From the NCBI GenBank assembly GCA_022495995.1, contig JAFEMH010002453.1, positions 1 to 64,000 on the forward strand: a DNA stretch of 64,000 nt, read 5' to 3'. Below are positions 31,986 through 43,369 of this stretch, piece after piece. The DNA comes from Adenophora triphylla var. japonica. Lineage: Eukaryota > Streptophyta > Magnoliopsida > Asterales > Campanulaceae. The position numbers were made by a program, and so were the translations under genes. The notes below the pieces were generated by a model. That model worked only from the letters and a program-made list of their open reading frames with translations, had not been told where the DNA came from and ran no database searches. Within the stretch, counting starts at the first letter, position 1. Every line of letters begins with the position of its first letter.

Positions 31986-34384
31986 AATGAACTTTATCTT
32001 TGTGTTGATATGTTTTTGTGATTTTGACATGTGCATGTGCATTTTGTGTACGTTATCTTGTAGTAACATACTTTTGCTGTATTTACCTGCAGGGCGAGGG
32101 CCGATTGACGTGTCCACTACCAAGAGTAGGGGAGATGTTGAGGCAGTCCGTGAGCTATGGGAAATGTTCGCGGATGTGGCTCATGACGGGGAGAGAAGTC
32201 CACGATAGCTCGTGATATACTCTGGCCTGGGAGGCTTTATCAATGCGGTGGCTGTGGTGGCATCGACATAGGGGGTGAAGGTGCTCCATGTGGCCTTGAG
32301 CGAGTATTGGTGGGATATGACCTACACATTTCACTTTAGGTGGGGGGAGGCATCAGTGACTCCTACGAACTTAGCCGTGATTATCGGGTTATCATTCCGA
32401 GGCAATCCTATAGAGTGGTTTAATGGTTTTACCATGGAGCAGGTGTCAAGACTGCTTGGTTTTGACATTTCGGATGCTAGAGGCCTTGGTATTCGGTACG
32501 GGCCGATGGAGGCACACTTGAGGAGGGGGATAGATGAGTATCTAGCCGGCTCCGAGAGAATGACAACAGAGTGTTTGGCTAGGGGGTTTTTGTGGTTTGC
32601 TCTGTCAGCAACCCTTTTCCCCAATGCTGACACGACGTGTCAGTTTGCTTTGCTTGGCTCCCTAACTGATCTGGAGGCCGTGAGGGGTTTTACTTGGGGA
32701 GAAGCTGGTCTAGCCGAGCTCTTCTTCGCCTTGGACATGTGTTCCCGGGGGGAGGACAACTCGTTCTGTTGCTTTAAGTTCGGGCTAGATGTGAGTCTCC
32801 TTTTTTTTTTTCTCTTCCTTGTCTCGCTTGTACTTGTATGTATCTGCTTTGTAGCTGATATAACTTTCATGGCGTTTGACAGGTGTGGTGCTTTGAGGTG
32901 TTTCACCCGCATAAGTGGACCACCAGGGAGGCGTATACCCTTTTGTTTCCTGCCATGCTGACTTGGCAGAAGACAGGTAGGAAGCCGGTGAAGTCCAAGG
33001 AAAGTAACCATGTGACATACGAGGAGGTGTCTTTGGTCTTGGACCGAGACTTCTCGCCGAGGATCAACGTGACTTGGTGGAGCCGATTTGATCATTTCAT
33101 GGTGCAGGCTTCTAGGGAGGTGACACATCAGCGGAAGCTGCTAGTGGGGCTTCATTGTGGCGTTATGTATCTGGGTGAGAGGGTGTCTTTCCAGTACGCT
33201 TCGGGATCTGGTCCCTTGGATCCGAGGGATCCGCCTCTTCACATGCAGTTTCCTATGCCCATAGTTGGGGAGGAATTGCAGCGGTACAGGCAGGGAGTGC
33301 TTCACGTCGAGAACATCATAGAGGATGCTGACTACGACATCTTTCGGAGGACGAGGCTGAGGAGCCCACATGTGATGGCTAGAGAGGGTGAGGATCTTGC
33401 GCTTCCCAGAGATTATCCGCTCCCGCGCACTCGCTTAGCGTTCGAGGGCGTTGGTGGTTCTCGCAGACAACTGACGATTCCCATACCGAAGCAGGTGAGG
33501 CCTCAATACAGAGTTGAACCCAGTGCTTCGTTGAGTATCTTATGGCTTTTCTGTACTTGTAGTAGCATTTTGCAAATGTTGCATCTGTGATGTATGTCTG
33601 TCTTTTGACGGCTTTCCTGGTTTGCAGGTTTCTGGTTGTACTTACGATCAGGCTATCAAATGTCTGGATGGGATGACTGGCTTTGCTAGGAGGCTTGTGG
33701 ACTTCCTACGGTGCAGTTCTCGGAGGAGTGTGGCTGTTCATGAGCCGATGCCTTCCCGACCTTCTGCTGCGAGAGACTCATCTGCTTCTACGGCTGGTGG
33801 TGTAGATGTCGGGCAGGGCTTTAGCCAGTTCTCGGGTGAGACTGCTGGATTTGGAGCTCGCCACTCCTCGTATTCGGGATACGAGCCTGGGGAGTCTTCG
33901 GGAGCACAGGCGCAGAGCCGTCACTTCTCGTACTCCGGCTTTGATGAGTTCGCGGATTATTTGTCTACCACGGATTCGGCTACTGCGGGGCAGTATTTTG
34001 AGTGCTCGGATGACGAGCAGGACTCGGAGTAGTCCCGTTGATTCTTTTAGACAATTATGTGCACTGTCTGTAACAGAATATCATTTTGTACTTGAAAGGC
34101 CCTTGGGGAGAACTTTTGTACATTTTGAGTATTTATTATGATTACTTTTTACTTATTCTTGGCAGATAAGCAAGTAGGTTGATCAAAAATAAATAATAAC
34201 ATGAGATGCATTAAATAATAAAATTTGAGCTGGCAAAATTTATAACTATATGCACTGTTGCACGAGCCCGGGGCGGATGTGGTGTTGGCAATGAGTGAAT
34301 TAATCACGGGTTAATATGTTTTGATCAAGGCTTGAACAGGGGTGCCTTTGGAAATGTCGAGGGACATTGGTGCAACAAGGCTGC

Positions 34385-34422
34385 AGGCCGGCCTATGTCT
34401 CAATTTTCAGTTTGTTCAAATT
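34385..34422 (+). promoter_or_regulatory. E3 aORF2 promoter: AGGCCGGCCT plus AT box
   Basis: AGGCCGGCCT (34385-34394), a shortened form of the E3 dyad, is followed by ATGTCTCAATTT exactly as at aORF1 (30627-30638), and after 20 bp by TTCAAATT (34415-34422). The start codon is at 34519. Confidence 0.55.
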
Positions 34423-34518
34423 GCAGTCCAGTTTCTGCAGATTTGGGAATCTCACGCTTGTTTCTGAAGCTGATTTCTGTTTCTCTCTCAAATTCTTTGA
34501 AGTTTCCTTTGTTTTCCA

Positions 34519-35024
34519 TGGCCACGTTTCCAAGGTTGTCGTCACAGATGCAAGAATGATTTTTGGAGAGGTTCAAGACGTGGGTACGACACTACACGAG
34601 GCAAAACAAGGAGTTCTTCGAGGGTTGTTATAGGATGAAGGCAGTTTGGGCTTTGAAGGAGCTTGTGCCGGATTGGGACCTTTTGAGTGCTGCGGCTCAT
34701 TTCTGGGACGAAAGGAGGCACGTGTACAGCTTCTCTTATAATGAGATCACGCCCACGCTTGAGGATTTTCGGGCTATCCTTGGAGGACCTGAGGTGGAGT
34801 AGATTGTTCTTCCTTTGACGGGTGGCCTAACCACCGTTGAGAAGTTGATGTCCCTGCTTGGCATTTTGACTGAAGAAGCATACGGAATGCTGATACCAAA
34901 TAGTGATCATGTTGACATTTCGGGGCTGTCCGATAGATTTGTTGGTGTCGATGAGAGCGTTGCGATGTGGGACGCCTTTGCTCAGTGTTTGGTTGCTACT
35001 TTGTTCATATTCACGTGGGGGTGT
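34519..35024 (+). pseudogene. E3 antisense gene 2 (aORF2), N-terminal part, cut by E2
   Basis: Starts MATFPRLSSQMQE, then one stop (TGA at 34558), then FLERFKTWVRHYTR, ALKELVPDWDLL, and the family core FWD-x-RR-x-VY-x-FSYNE-x-x-PT-x-EDFRA (about 34708-34775). A second stop (TAG) sits in GGPEVE-x-IVLPLTGG. VDISGLSDRFVG follows, and the frame is broken at 35024 by the LTR of E2. E1 and E2 copies show the missing part is about 300 residues, including a basic tail. DUF7745-like; role unknown. Confidence 0.7.
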
Positions 35025-36300
35025 TGAAATTACCCAGATCCGGCTCGCGCGCGGGCCCTGGCATCTCGCGCCATTGGTTGAGGAGGTGACTCGCTGCGTT
35101 TTTATTTGTAGAGTCGCCACACCGTTTTGATTTAGCCCAAAACATTGAAAAAAGGCTTAGTTTAAAAATTGTTGTTGTGTGATGAGATTTTTGAGTTTGG
35201 AGGTCAGATTACTCCTCGGGAAGGGCATATTAGATGTGCACCCAAGTTGCCTTGTAAAACGAGTCTTTCGGTACCCCTCTTTTCTTTAAAAGTTGTGTGT
35301 GTGTGTGTGCTTTTTTTAAAAATGCATGTTGTATATAATGTCTACATCGTACGCTATGTATTGAAATGTATTGAAATAGTGTTAGAAGGAAGCCTTACCA
35401 ATGTTGGTTTGTGTCTGTCTTCCGCTTGGGAATAGTGTTTGAATGTTGAATAGTGTTCCGGGACGGATCGGTATTACTTCAGGATTTACCGGTGTCTGCG
35501 GATAGAGCTTCGGCGTGTCTCGGGATTGTCAGGTGTGTACTCAGGCAGAGTTTCTTCGTGCGTTGAGATCACAGGGATCGTTAACTGGACTTAGGCAGAG
35601 GTTCATCGTGCGTTGGGATCGTCGGTTGCGCTCGGGCAGTGTTCCGACGTGCGTCGGGATCGTCGGTTGTGCTCGAAAAGGGCCGAGACTTCTCGGGATG
35701 GATCGGAATGCCTCGGGATGGATTGGCAGGGCTTCGAGATGGATCGGCAAGGCTTTGGGATGCCTCGGGAGTGCCTTGGGGCAGCTCGAGAACGCTCGGC
35801 AGTGCTCAGCAGGGCTTCAGAGTACCACGAGGGGTCTCGAAATGCCCCGGAGGGAACCGAAAGGGACCGGGATGGCCCCGAAGGGTCTTATAGGGGCTGC
35901 CTGAAGGTTGGGAGAGAGGGAGAGAAGAGGAGGTATGAGAAAAATGAGAGGGGGAGCCCTCTATTTATAGGGTCCAGATTCTGGCTAACTATGTCGCACG
36001 GCACTGGACCCAATCACCAATTTTTTGGTTTTCCTGGATTTAAGGGAATATTGTGGACTTTAAGGGATTTTGTAATTATGATGTCTGGAAGCAAAGTGCT
36101 CCACACGGACTGTCCTTGCTTTTCCAATTTTTCCAAAATTCCTAAAAAGTTCTTTTGTACTTTTTTATCCCAGAAAGGCCCTCCCTTGGTTTGGTTGGTG
36201 GTTTTTGGGGTTTTTGAAGGCTACGGGTGTTCGAGATCAAGTTTGTGTGAGTCTGCGGTCGTGCGTTGGATGAGGAGTGATCCAGATTGGGGTACTTACA
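35025..36300 (-). repeat. 3' LTR of E2 (1276 bp)
   Basis: Bounded by TGAAATTACCC (35025) and GGGTACTTACA (36300), homologous to the E5 LTR. It has GAGTCGCCACACC at 35110, (GT)n at 35295-35308, CGGGATCGTCGG-type internal repeats at 35515-35700, and CTCGGGATGGATCGG-type repeats at 35690-35790. The TATA box is at 35962-35969. It interrupts E3 aORF2. Confidence 0.85.
35962..36123 (-). promoter_or_regulatory. E2 LTR promoter: TATA box with TCGCACGG and upstream block
   Basis: TATTTATA (35962-35969) is 24 bp from TCGCACGG (35994-36001), one transition away from CCG-N2-CGG. A second block, GCAAAGTGCTCCACACGGAC followed by CCTTGCTTTT, is at 36091-36123; its counterpart GCAAAGTGGTCCGTGCGGAC with CCTTGCTTTT is upstream of E2 aORF2 (57870-57902). 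Confidence 0.6.
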
Positions 36301-36395
36301 GAAGCCCCTCGACGACGTCACTTATGGAGGAAGTGGGGTCGTTGATAAGATAAGGATCCTGATCTGGATCGCGTGCTGGGAGAGGAGGTGACCAT

Positions 36396-38027
36396 TGTGA
36401 ATGTGTGCCCAAATTTTTTTTGTGTTGGATTCACGCGAGTTTGAAGACATCCGGTTTAATTTGAAAAACGGAGTCGCCACGCCATTTTGATTACCTCAAA
36501 ACTTTGAAAAAAAGGTTTTATGGGTTCGGAGGTTAAGTTACCCCTTGGGAAGAACGGATCGTCGTTCACCCAAGGTGCCTTGCCGGAGCAAGTCTCCCAA
36601 GATTTCATTAATCGTGCTTGCTTGCGTGCTTTCTTGTGTGCATGTGTTTGAAAATAAGGAGGGAATGTCCCAAGTCGTCTTTCGGACGTACAAACCATTT
36701 GTTGGTTGTCGCTCGGGATTTCTTGGGGGATTTCTTGGATTTTATGTATTCGGGATTATGATCCCGCCCTCATCCTGGACTTGTGATCATCGCATTTTTT
36801 AGACCTTGGGACTTGCGTGATCGAGAGAATGACTCTCTTTGTAGTCAAAGATGAGGTTCTTTAGAAAAGGAGGGTCCTTAGCCCATCAATCCTACACTTT
36901 AAGATGGTCGAGCTTGTATAGATGCTTCATACTCATCTTAAGTGATAATCGGAGATATAGGGTTCGAAGGTGTCCCTTTCTAAAGAGATCATGAAACCTT
37001 TATGGAAGGAACGATGTAAAGATAGGATCTTTTACACCGGTCCGTTCCTAGGTTGCTAATGGGGGAATGGGGGGGAATGTATGTAAAAATGACACTTTAA
37101 TGAAAATGATGCATTTTTATGAAGAACTTGGCATTCATTATGCAAATGATGCATAAAGATTTCATTTTGAAAAAGCATATGATGCTAATTTATGGTAAAG
37201 ACATGGTCTTTAAAGCAAATGATGCTTGGAAAAGGGATTTTGAATGCAAAGGATGCATTTTGATTGAAAAGATTTGATTTTTATATGCAAAGGATGCATA
37301 AAGATGACATTTTTATTGGAAAATGGGGGTTTTAGGTGCAAAGGATGCACCTTTATGGGGAAAGACTACATTTTTATGACAAATGATGTCTAATGCATGC
37401 AAAAGGGGAAGGGGGAATATAAAGATGTGATCTTTAATCTACCAAGTCCCAAGCAATATAAAGACAATGCAATGAGCAATTTATAAAGCCATTAGGATGC
37501 GAGGTTAGGGCGTGCGAGGTTACCAATGGCTTTCTTCTTCTTTGGATGGAGCTAGGAGGAGAGGTTGATCTTGGATCTTCAAGGAGGAGGGAGGGAGCTT
37601 CTTGGCCTTCTTCTTCACCTTCTTGGATCTTCAACAGCCTTTTGGGAGCATTATGATTTTGTGGGTTGATTTTGTTGTGTCAATTGTGTGTGTTGAAATG
37701 GGTAGAGGAGGGCTCTATTTATAGGCAGTCTGGAAATCGCCAATGAGGCCGTGCGGCTAGGGACCTCCAGATAATGCAGCCGTGCGGCATTATCCATTGT
37801 GACTCAGCATTTCTAGAACCATGCAAGGTGGCAAATTCTAGAAGGTTCTTCCTAATTAAGAAAAACGTGTTTCTTAATTAGGAAGGCTCCTTTTCAGCCT
37901 TTAATTAATTTGGGACTGTTCCGGAATATTTCCGGAACACTAGGAAAGTCCGGGGAATTACCGGAAAACTTACCGAAATTGCCGGGAAATTTAACCGGAA
38001 GGCATGAGCCAGATTTGGGTACTTACA
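36396..38027 (-). repeat. 3' LTR of E1 (1632 bp)
   Basis: Begins TGTGAATGTGTGCCC and ends GGGTACTTACA. It lacks about 80 bp of the ATGATGCAT-rich part present in the 5' LTR (around 51675-51770), a likely slippage loss. TATA is at 37716-37723. The right flank GAAGCCCCTCGGC is the complement of the polypurine-type tract GCCGAGGGGCTTC. Confidence 0.93.
37716..37789 (-). promoter_or_regulatory. E1 LTR promoter: TATA box plus two CCGTGCGG dyads
   Basis: TATTTATA (37716-37723) is 25 bp from CCGTGCGG (37749-37756); a second CCGTGCGG is at 37780-37787. The 5' LTR has the same at 52375-52382, 52409-52416 and 52440-52447. The second dyad lies in (A/C)TAATGCAGCCGTGCGGC, matching the block upstream of E1 aORF2. 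Confidence 0.65.
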
Positions 38028-39234
38028 GAAGCCCCTCGGCAACGTCACTTGCAAGGCGAGTGGGGTTGTCGATAGAAAAGGATCCGATCTGGCGAATGCC
38101 GAGACGGATTGGGAGACCGAGGTAGTCGAGTGGCTGAACCTCTTATGAAAGGCTACCTACGTATCCCGGAGGAATCAAGCCAGGCCGTAGTTCGGAATAG
38201 ATCCGCTGGGGAATGGAGCAGAGAAATTGGTCTCTTGCTAGCGAAATAGAAGAGATAATGACCTAGGAGGTCAAGCAATTGCTCCTACTGGGGATATGCT
38301 AGAAGTGACCGAGGTGGTCGGATAACAAAGTCTCTTATGAGAGACTACTTCATCACTGAGGAGTGACGGAGGAAAAGGGTGACCAAAGTGGTCGGATGGC
38401 TGGACCTTTTACAAAAGGCTACCTACGTATCCCGGAGGAATCAAGCCTTGATCGTAGTTCGAGCATCACTAGATAGTTAGGAACGATGTCTAGGATCCTT
38501 GAGGGTTTTGACAATTAATGGAGGTTGTCACCTGAGAAAACTAGAGCTTACGTTACTATCGAGAAGATAGAGGTAACTAAAGCTGGATGACGTTATTTCT
38601 TTATGACGGAAATAACGAAGACTAGAGCTTACGGCGCTATCTCTTTTTGACAGAGATAGAGGTAGCTAAAGCTAGATGGCGTTATTTCTTTATGACGGAA
38701 ATAACGAAGACTAAAGCTTACGGCGCTATCTCTTTTTGACAGAGATAGAGGTAGCTAAAGCTAGATGGCGTGATTTCTTTATGACCGAAATAACGAAAAC
38801 TAAAGCTTACGGCGCTATCTCTTTTTGACAGAGATAGAGGTAGCTAAAGCTAGAAGAACTTAAGTATACTTTGCTATTCGTGATAGAGGTATCTTAAGTT
38901 AAGAAGAACTCGAGCATACGTCACTATCCGGGATAGAGGTAGCTTAAGTTAAGAGAACTTAGCATACGTCGCTATCTGGGATAGAGGTAAGCTCAGTTTA
39001 GAGTTTTGACAATTTGGAGGTTGTCACCTAGCATTATCCCGTTATAACGGATATAACGGAGGCGACTGGGAAGAAAGCTTAATTGCTTAAGAGATAAGGG
39101 ATATCTTCTGAAAAAGATGTTATCTTGGTTAAAAGATAACGGAAATTGCATGCCCAAGTGGAAGGTCCAGGGGCAGGATTGTAATTTTCTGCTCAGAGCG
39201 AATGAGGCCGCCCGACATGAGATGGAGAAAAAGG
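38028..39234 (-). other. E1 3' non-coding region: PPT-like tract, two hairpin A blocks, 89-bp repeats
   Basis: After the G-rich tract, hairpin block A occurs at 38157-38190 (outer CTACG/CGTAG, inner TCC/GGA) and 38423-38457. From 38529 to 38995 units of about 89 bp (AGAGCTTACGGCGCTATCTC, AGATAGAGGTAGCTAAAGCT, GTTATTTCTTTATGACGGAA) repeat about three times and then degrade; the units contain TATCTC-GAGATA and TTATTTC-GAAATAA dyads. No gene is seen. Confidence 0.75.
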
Positions 39235-39277
39235 AGCCGTACGGCTAGAAGCCTGTTTTTTCCAGATTATTTAAAAT
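39235..39277 (+). promoter_or_regulatory. E1 aORF1 promoter: AGCCGTACGGCT plus TATTTAAAA
   Basis: A perfect 12-bp palindrome AGCCGTACGGCT (39235-39246) is 24 bp upstream of TATTTAAAA (39269-39277). A degraded copy AATGAGGCCGCCCGAC lies at 39201-39216, similar to CAATGAGGCCGTGCGGCT of the E1 LTR. The start codon is at 39390. Confidence 0.6.
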
Positions 39278-39389
39278 CAGATTTGAACGGGCCATTGGCA
39301 TTGTGTTGCCGCCCAAGAACGCAGAGAGAGAGAAGAGAGGAAGAGAATTTCGAAATTCTTTCAATCCCCTTGCTTCCCTTTGATTTGAG

Positions 39390-42300
39390 ATGGATCCGGA
39401 GGGCAATCCTATACTGAGGCAAGCAAGAAGAAACATCTCGGCGGCCGCTCGGAGGAGGAGAAAGGAGCTCGTGCGAACGGAAAGAAAGTATGACTTTCTT
39501 ACGCCTCCGTCGGAGCTTTACCCGGGGAGAAGAGAGCACAAATCGACGAACCCGCGTCCGGTTGGGGTAAGCATTCTTATTTGGCTCAATTCCGTCGATT
39601 TTGATTGAATTTTGAATGACTTAGGGCTTGACCCGAACTTAGGAATTTTCTAGGATTTTCCTAGGATTTTTGAATGATTTTGAGACATTGATGAATAACC
39701 TATGAGGCTAAGAATATGCAATGTGCAATTTGTTTGACAAAAATAGTGAGAATGACCCACTTTTTCTCGCAAATAAAGTAAGAATGATAGTTGTCTAAAG
39801 TGAGACGGAGTTCTTGCATCTGCTAGAACTAGGTCAAAATTTTGAGAAAACATGATTTTGGAAGATGAAAAGGATTCATGCATGCCATTTTTGTTGGTGT
39901 TATGCCCTAGGCCTATGATTGATAGACTTATGTGTTGACATTATTTATTATTATATGAGATGTTTATTATTTGATTATTATATGTTTTGTATATTTATTT
40001 ATAATAATCTCTGTCCCTAATTATTAAGAGAATAAATTAGTATAATTGTCAATGGATAATCATGTGATGATTATATGCATAAGAGATGCACATTGAAATT
40101 ATGGGTACTTGTTAGAGAACAAGTGACTGGACATGACCCGCATGAGATTTATGTCATGGTCAAATGTCATACTTAAATCTCATACGGTTACTTCATTTAT
40201 TTCCTAGACCTAAGATTATCGTAACCTTACATATGATGAAAGTCATGTTTGATTTTAGTCAAACGATATCTTAACACGATATCTATAAAGACTATCATTG
40301 GCATGATCGGAGTCATGATGGGAAGGATGATAAGTCAAGAAGGAATTTGTCCCTCGGAAGAGAGATGTTATGCTTGGGCCCCTCGATGAGTAATAATGAT
40401 GAAAGTGTATGGCCGTACCCCAATGTGATTGGAATTATCATTATACTCAATAATCGAGAAAGCATTGAACAATAACAAGTTGACAAGGACCATGACTTGT
40501 GTTCAAATATAACATCGTGAGACAAAGGGATAAATGGAAGTACACCATTGGAAACGTGAACTCTTACGTTGCATTATTTAGGTAGACATAATGGCTTGCT
40601 AGAGTCCGCTTATGTCTTATGAGGTTCGATATGATCGAACTCATTACCAACATAATGTAATCCTATTGGGTCACACACAACTAGAATGAATTGGTTAAAC
40701 CGGAGGAAGAATAGTTGAGAGTTTCTGTATCTGGCTATATATACCGCGCGACATATTAAGCCAATGGCTTAATATACCGCGCGACATAATAGGCCAATAC
40801 GCGGTTTGACAGCCTGTCTCTCCTAATACGATTAGGAGAGGTATTCCTACTATTGTAGTATAAATACAAGGGTTCTGTCAGACCTAAAAGGTCAGCCGAA
40901 ATTTTTCAAGCAAAATTCATAATTAAATACTCTCAATATTCTTCAAGGTTTAGATCTAGCAATCATCAAGAAGTTGTTCTTGAATTCATTCAAAGGTGTG
41001 GATACCAAAAGAGGGTCTTCGCTCGTTCATCGATCAAGGCCTAGAGTTCAAGCAAGTTGAAGAACGAAGTTTGTGATTCGATATCACATAATCAAATCGT
41101 TCGATAGCTCAAGACCGGAAAGCGTTTCAAGGTTGGTTTAATTCTATCTCATAGGAATTTAAATTAATTGTATAGAACGGATCCTAGGGCTTCTTGGGTT
41201 TTATGTTTTAATGCTTAATTCCGCTGCGCATGGACCCGTAAAACTCAACAATTTTTGAAAGAATAATGCTTATGTGCAAAGAATTGTGAAAATTGTGATT
41301 TTGTGCTTTAGGAAAGCAATGGGACTTGACATGACGCGTTTCAAGTGATGAAAGACGCTTTTTTGATGCAAATGATGCTAGAAAAACTTTTTTTTTTTGA
41401 ATGCTTTTCTCTTGAAAATATGTGCACTTTTGTGAATATATGCATGCCTTTGAAAATGATGAAGGACTGACACACTTCTTTTTGTTGTGCTTGTCTACAG
41501 GAGAACAAGTCTAGAGGACCATCAGAGATTGCAGTCAAGCTTTGGCAGAGGATGCCGGATTTCGAGAAGAATGGGGTGAACCCCAAGGGTTTGGTGAGGG
41601 CTACCGGCCTGGATTCGTTCGTCGAGGCTATCGGCAGGGGTGTTCACATCACCTCTAAGAGCAAGGGCTTGATCCAGGCCCTTTCTGAGTTCTGGTGGGA
41701 CAGTACCCATAGCTTTCACCTGAGCTGGGGAGAGCCGACGGTGACTCTCCGCGATTTCACAGCCTACATCGGTCTACAGTTCACTGGGAGGCCCGTGACT
41801 TGGAGAGACCACATTACAGCTGAGGAGTTCAGAGATTTGGTTGGATTTGAGTTGATTCCCAAGGGACTGGGTATGGAGACGAGGAATGTCGAGGTGGCAG
41901 TCCAGAACTGCATACGAGACTTTGCCGTTAGCGATGTGACTTCCCAGCAGCTGGCTAGAGCCTTTGTGTGGTTGATGCTATCAGTCACCATTTTTGCTAA
42001 TTCTGGGACACTGGCCATGACTTGCCTCCTCGACTCTCTGGAGGATGTGGATGGGATAGGGACGGTCTCTTGGGGAGAGGCCGGATTGGCGGAGTTGTAT
42101 TTCTCCTTGGACATGTACAGTAAGTAACAAAGGCTGCTTCGATGGAGGCTTCTTATTTGCCCTCGAGGTAGTCTCTCTTTCTTTTCTCTTTTCTCTTTCT
42201 CGTCTTAATACTTTTATGAGAGGGAGAATGACCTTTTGATGTTTTGAACATGCAGCCTGGTTTTGTGAGGTGATCGGGTTCTTCCCTTGGAACCAAAGAG

Positions 42301-43369
42301 TGATATCACCATCTTCCCCGCTATGGTTCGCCGGAGGGGAGATGCGAGGATAAATTCACTGGGAAGACCCGGATCACTTTCGACTACAAAATGGTGAGGC
42401 CGGTCATCAACGTGGATGGGCACGACGGAGTGGACTTCTACCCTTAGGGCAGTATCCGGAGATCTTCTTTGGGAGATGCAATTGAGGCGACTAGGCGGCA
42501 GGAGATGGCTCACCGGGCTGACTTGTGATGTCATTTACTTGGGGGACCATTTTTCGAGACAAAGATGGCCATGTCCCTCCATTGGACGCCATTACTCCTC
42601 AGATCCTCCAAAGACGAATGCCGCAGCCTGTGGATTGGCCAGAGGATGAGATTGCTAGGTACCGGGAAGGTATAGTCTGCAGAGGAGTATTTTGACATGG
42701 ACACCCCCTACGCCGTGTTTGTGGAGCAGCGGCGAGGACGCCACGAAGCTAGTGAAGGCGGCGGTCACTCGTGGGTATGGGGAGGATGAGCCTCTTGACC
42801 CGCCGATCCCTCCCGCGCATCCGTCCTACGTGGTCCATGGAGTACCGAGGAGGATGAGGATACTGTCCCCGATGCTAGGGAGCCCCAAGACACCTTGCCG
42901 CCCGACAAAGACTGTAAGTATACTTTTAGGGTCTTTCCCTTTTCACTTTCTTTGCTTTTTTTGCAAATTTGAGATTTTCTCGAGATTTTTCGAGATTTTT
43001 CTCTTCTTTTCTCGGGTTCCAGCTCGCACCTATATGACAGATTGGTCGGGCGAATAGGGGCTGGAAGGACATGTGCCGGTCCCTTTTGAGGAAGCCGGCT
43101 CGCGCTTCAAAGGCAAAGCGGATGCACAGGAGCCCGGCGCAAGAGACGGCATGTCGGGGCACGGCAGATCTACCTCATCGGCCTCGGAGTACTCTTCCAA
43201 AGTGCCATGCCCTCGGGCGGGGACCCAACGCCGACATTCCGGAGCACTGGCCGAGTACGGGCATGATAATGACCATTTGTCTGACGTGAGCGACCAGGAG
43301 GACTTGATGAGGGAGGCTAGCATTTACGAGCTGAGCAGTGATGAAGAAGAAGAAGAATCGGAGGCCTAG
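39390..43369 (+). pseudogene. E1 antisense gene 1 (aORF1), PMD-like, four exons
   Basis: Exon 1 (39390-39566, donor GTAAGC) is Arg/Lys-rich (ARRRRKELVRTERK). Intron 1 holds a solo LTR. Exon 2 (41501-42167) opens GENKSRGPSEIAVKLWQRM and carries the best-preserved PMD-type core here: LSEFWWDSTHSFHLSWGEP, TVTLRDFTAYIGLQF, QQLARAFVWLMLSVTIFA and GEAGLAELYFSLDM, one open frame of about 190 residues, then a frameshift at 42121. Exon 3 (42256-42913) is frameshifted. Exon 4 (43023-43369) ends with a Glu-rich LSSDEEEEESEA tail. The gene is antisense to pol. Biochemical role unknown; the tail suggests a nuclear or chromatin partner, by inference only. Confidence 0.72.
39892..41250 (+). mobile_element. 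Solo LTR (1359 bp) in intron 1 of E1 aORF1
   Basis: The sequence starts TGTTGGTGTTATGCCC and ends AAACTCAACA, with the inverted termini TGTTG/CAACA. It is flanked by a direct ATTTT duplication (39887-39891 and 41251-41255). A TATA box (GTATAAATAC) lies near 40858 on the plus strand. No PBS, coding sequence or second LTR is present, so it is a solo LTR left by recombination. Length and termini fit a Ty1/Copia-type LTR, but the lineage is not certain. An almost perfect dyad TATTAAGCCA-A-TGGCTTAATA (40754-40774) lies between two copies of ATACCGCGCGACATA. Confidence 0.85.

Larger units (their letters stand above)
30776..34032 (+). pseudogene. E3 antisense gene 1 (aORF1), PMD-like, four exons
   Basis: Exon 1 (30776 to about 30933, donor GTAAGC) is basic, with HRRTDNERKRLKRT and DPIEFYKARD. 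Exon 2 (32093-32790, after TACCTGCAG) has SRGDVEAVRELWEMF, two in-frame stops near 32206 and 32270, then the PMD-type core: LSEYWWD, FHFRWGEASVTPTN, LLGFDISDARGLGIRYG, GEAGLAELFFALDM. Exon 3 (32883-33530) has VWCFEV, WWSRFDHF, YLGERV and DPRDPPL. Exon 4 (33628-34032) has ARRLVDFLRCSS, an aromatic Ser/Gly stretch, and ends ECSDDEQDSE. The exon 3 donor is mutated from GTGAGT to TTGAGT when compared with E2. The gene is antisense to gag-pol; function unknown, probably nuclear. It is the best-preserved aORF1 here. Confidence 0.75.
26626..35024 (-). mobile_element. E3: 3' part of a Tat/Ogre-type element
   Basis: On the minus strand this is the 3' end of an element; the plus strand carries its antisense genes. 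Left to right: 3' LTR (26626-28823), G-rich tract, hairpin block, a 30-bp satellite, aORF1 promoter and gene (30776-34032), then aORF2 (34519-35024), cut by E2. The left LTR end sits in E0 RNase H (flank CTAGG). Gag-pol lies beyond the window, displaced by E2. Its LTR is the same family as E4. Confidence 0.8.
35025..36390 (-). mobile_element. E2, left segment: 3' LTR and adjoining tract
   Basis: This is the 3' end of the minus-strand element E2, which continues at 52693 after the E1 insertion. The LTR is followed on the plus strand by GAAGCCCCTCGAC, the complement of a GAGGGGCTTC tract. At 36391 the ACCAT target site of E1 begins; the sequence resumes after the second ACCAT (52688-52692) with hairpin block A and satellites in the right order. 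Confidence 0.85.

Noticed and set aside
16700..35024. The left and right halves as one recent palindromic duplication
   Set aside because: Arms are too diverged, with different satellites and different intron repeats; two independent insertions of one family in opposite directions explain it.
41552..42127. The 191-codon open frame taken as an intact host gene
   Set aside because: It is exon 2 of E1 aORF1, with homologues in the same place in E3 and E4, and the gene is frameshifted downstream.
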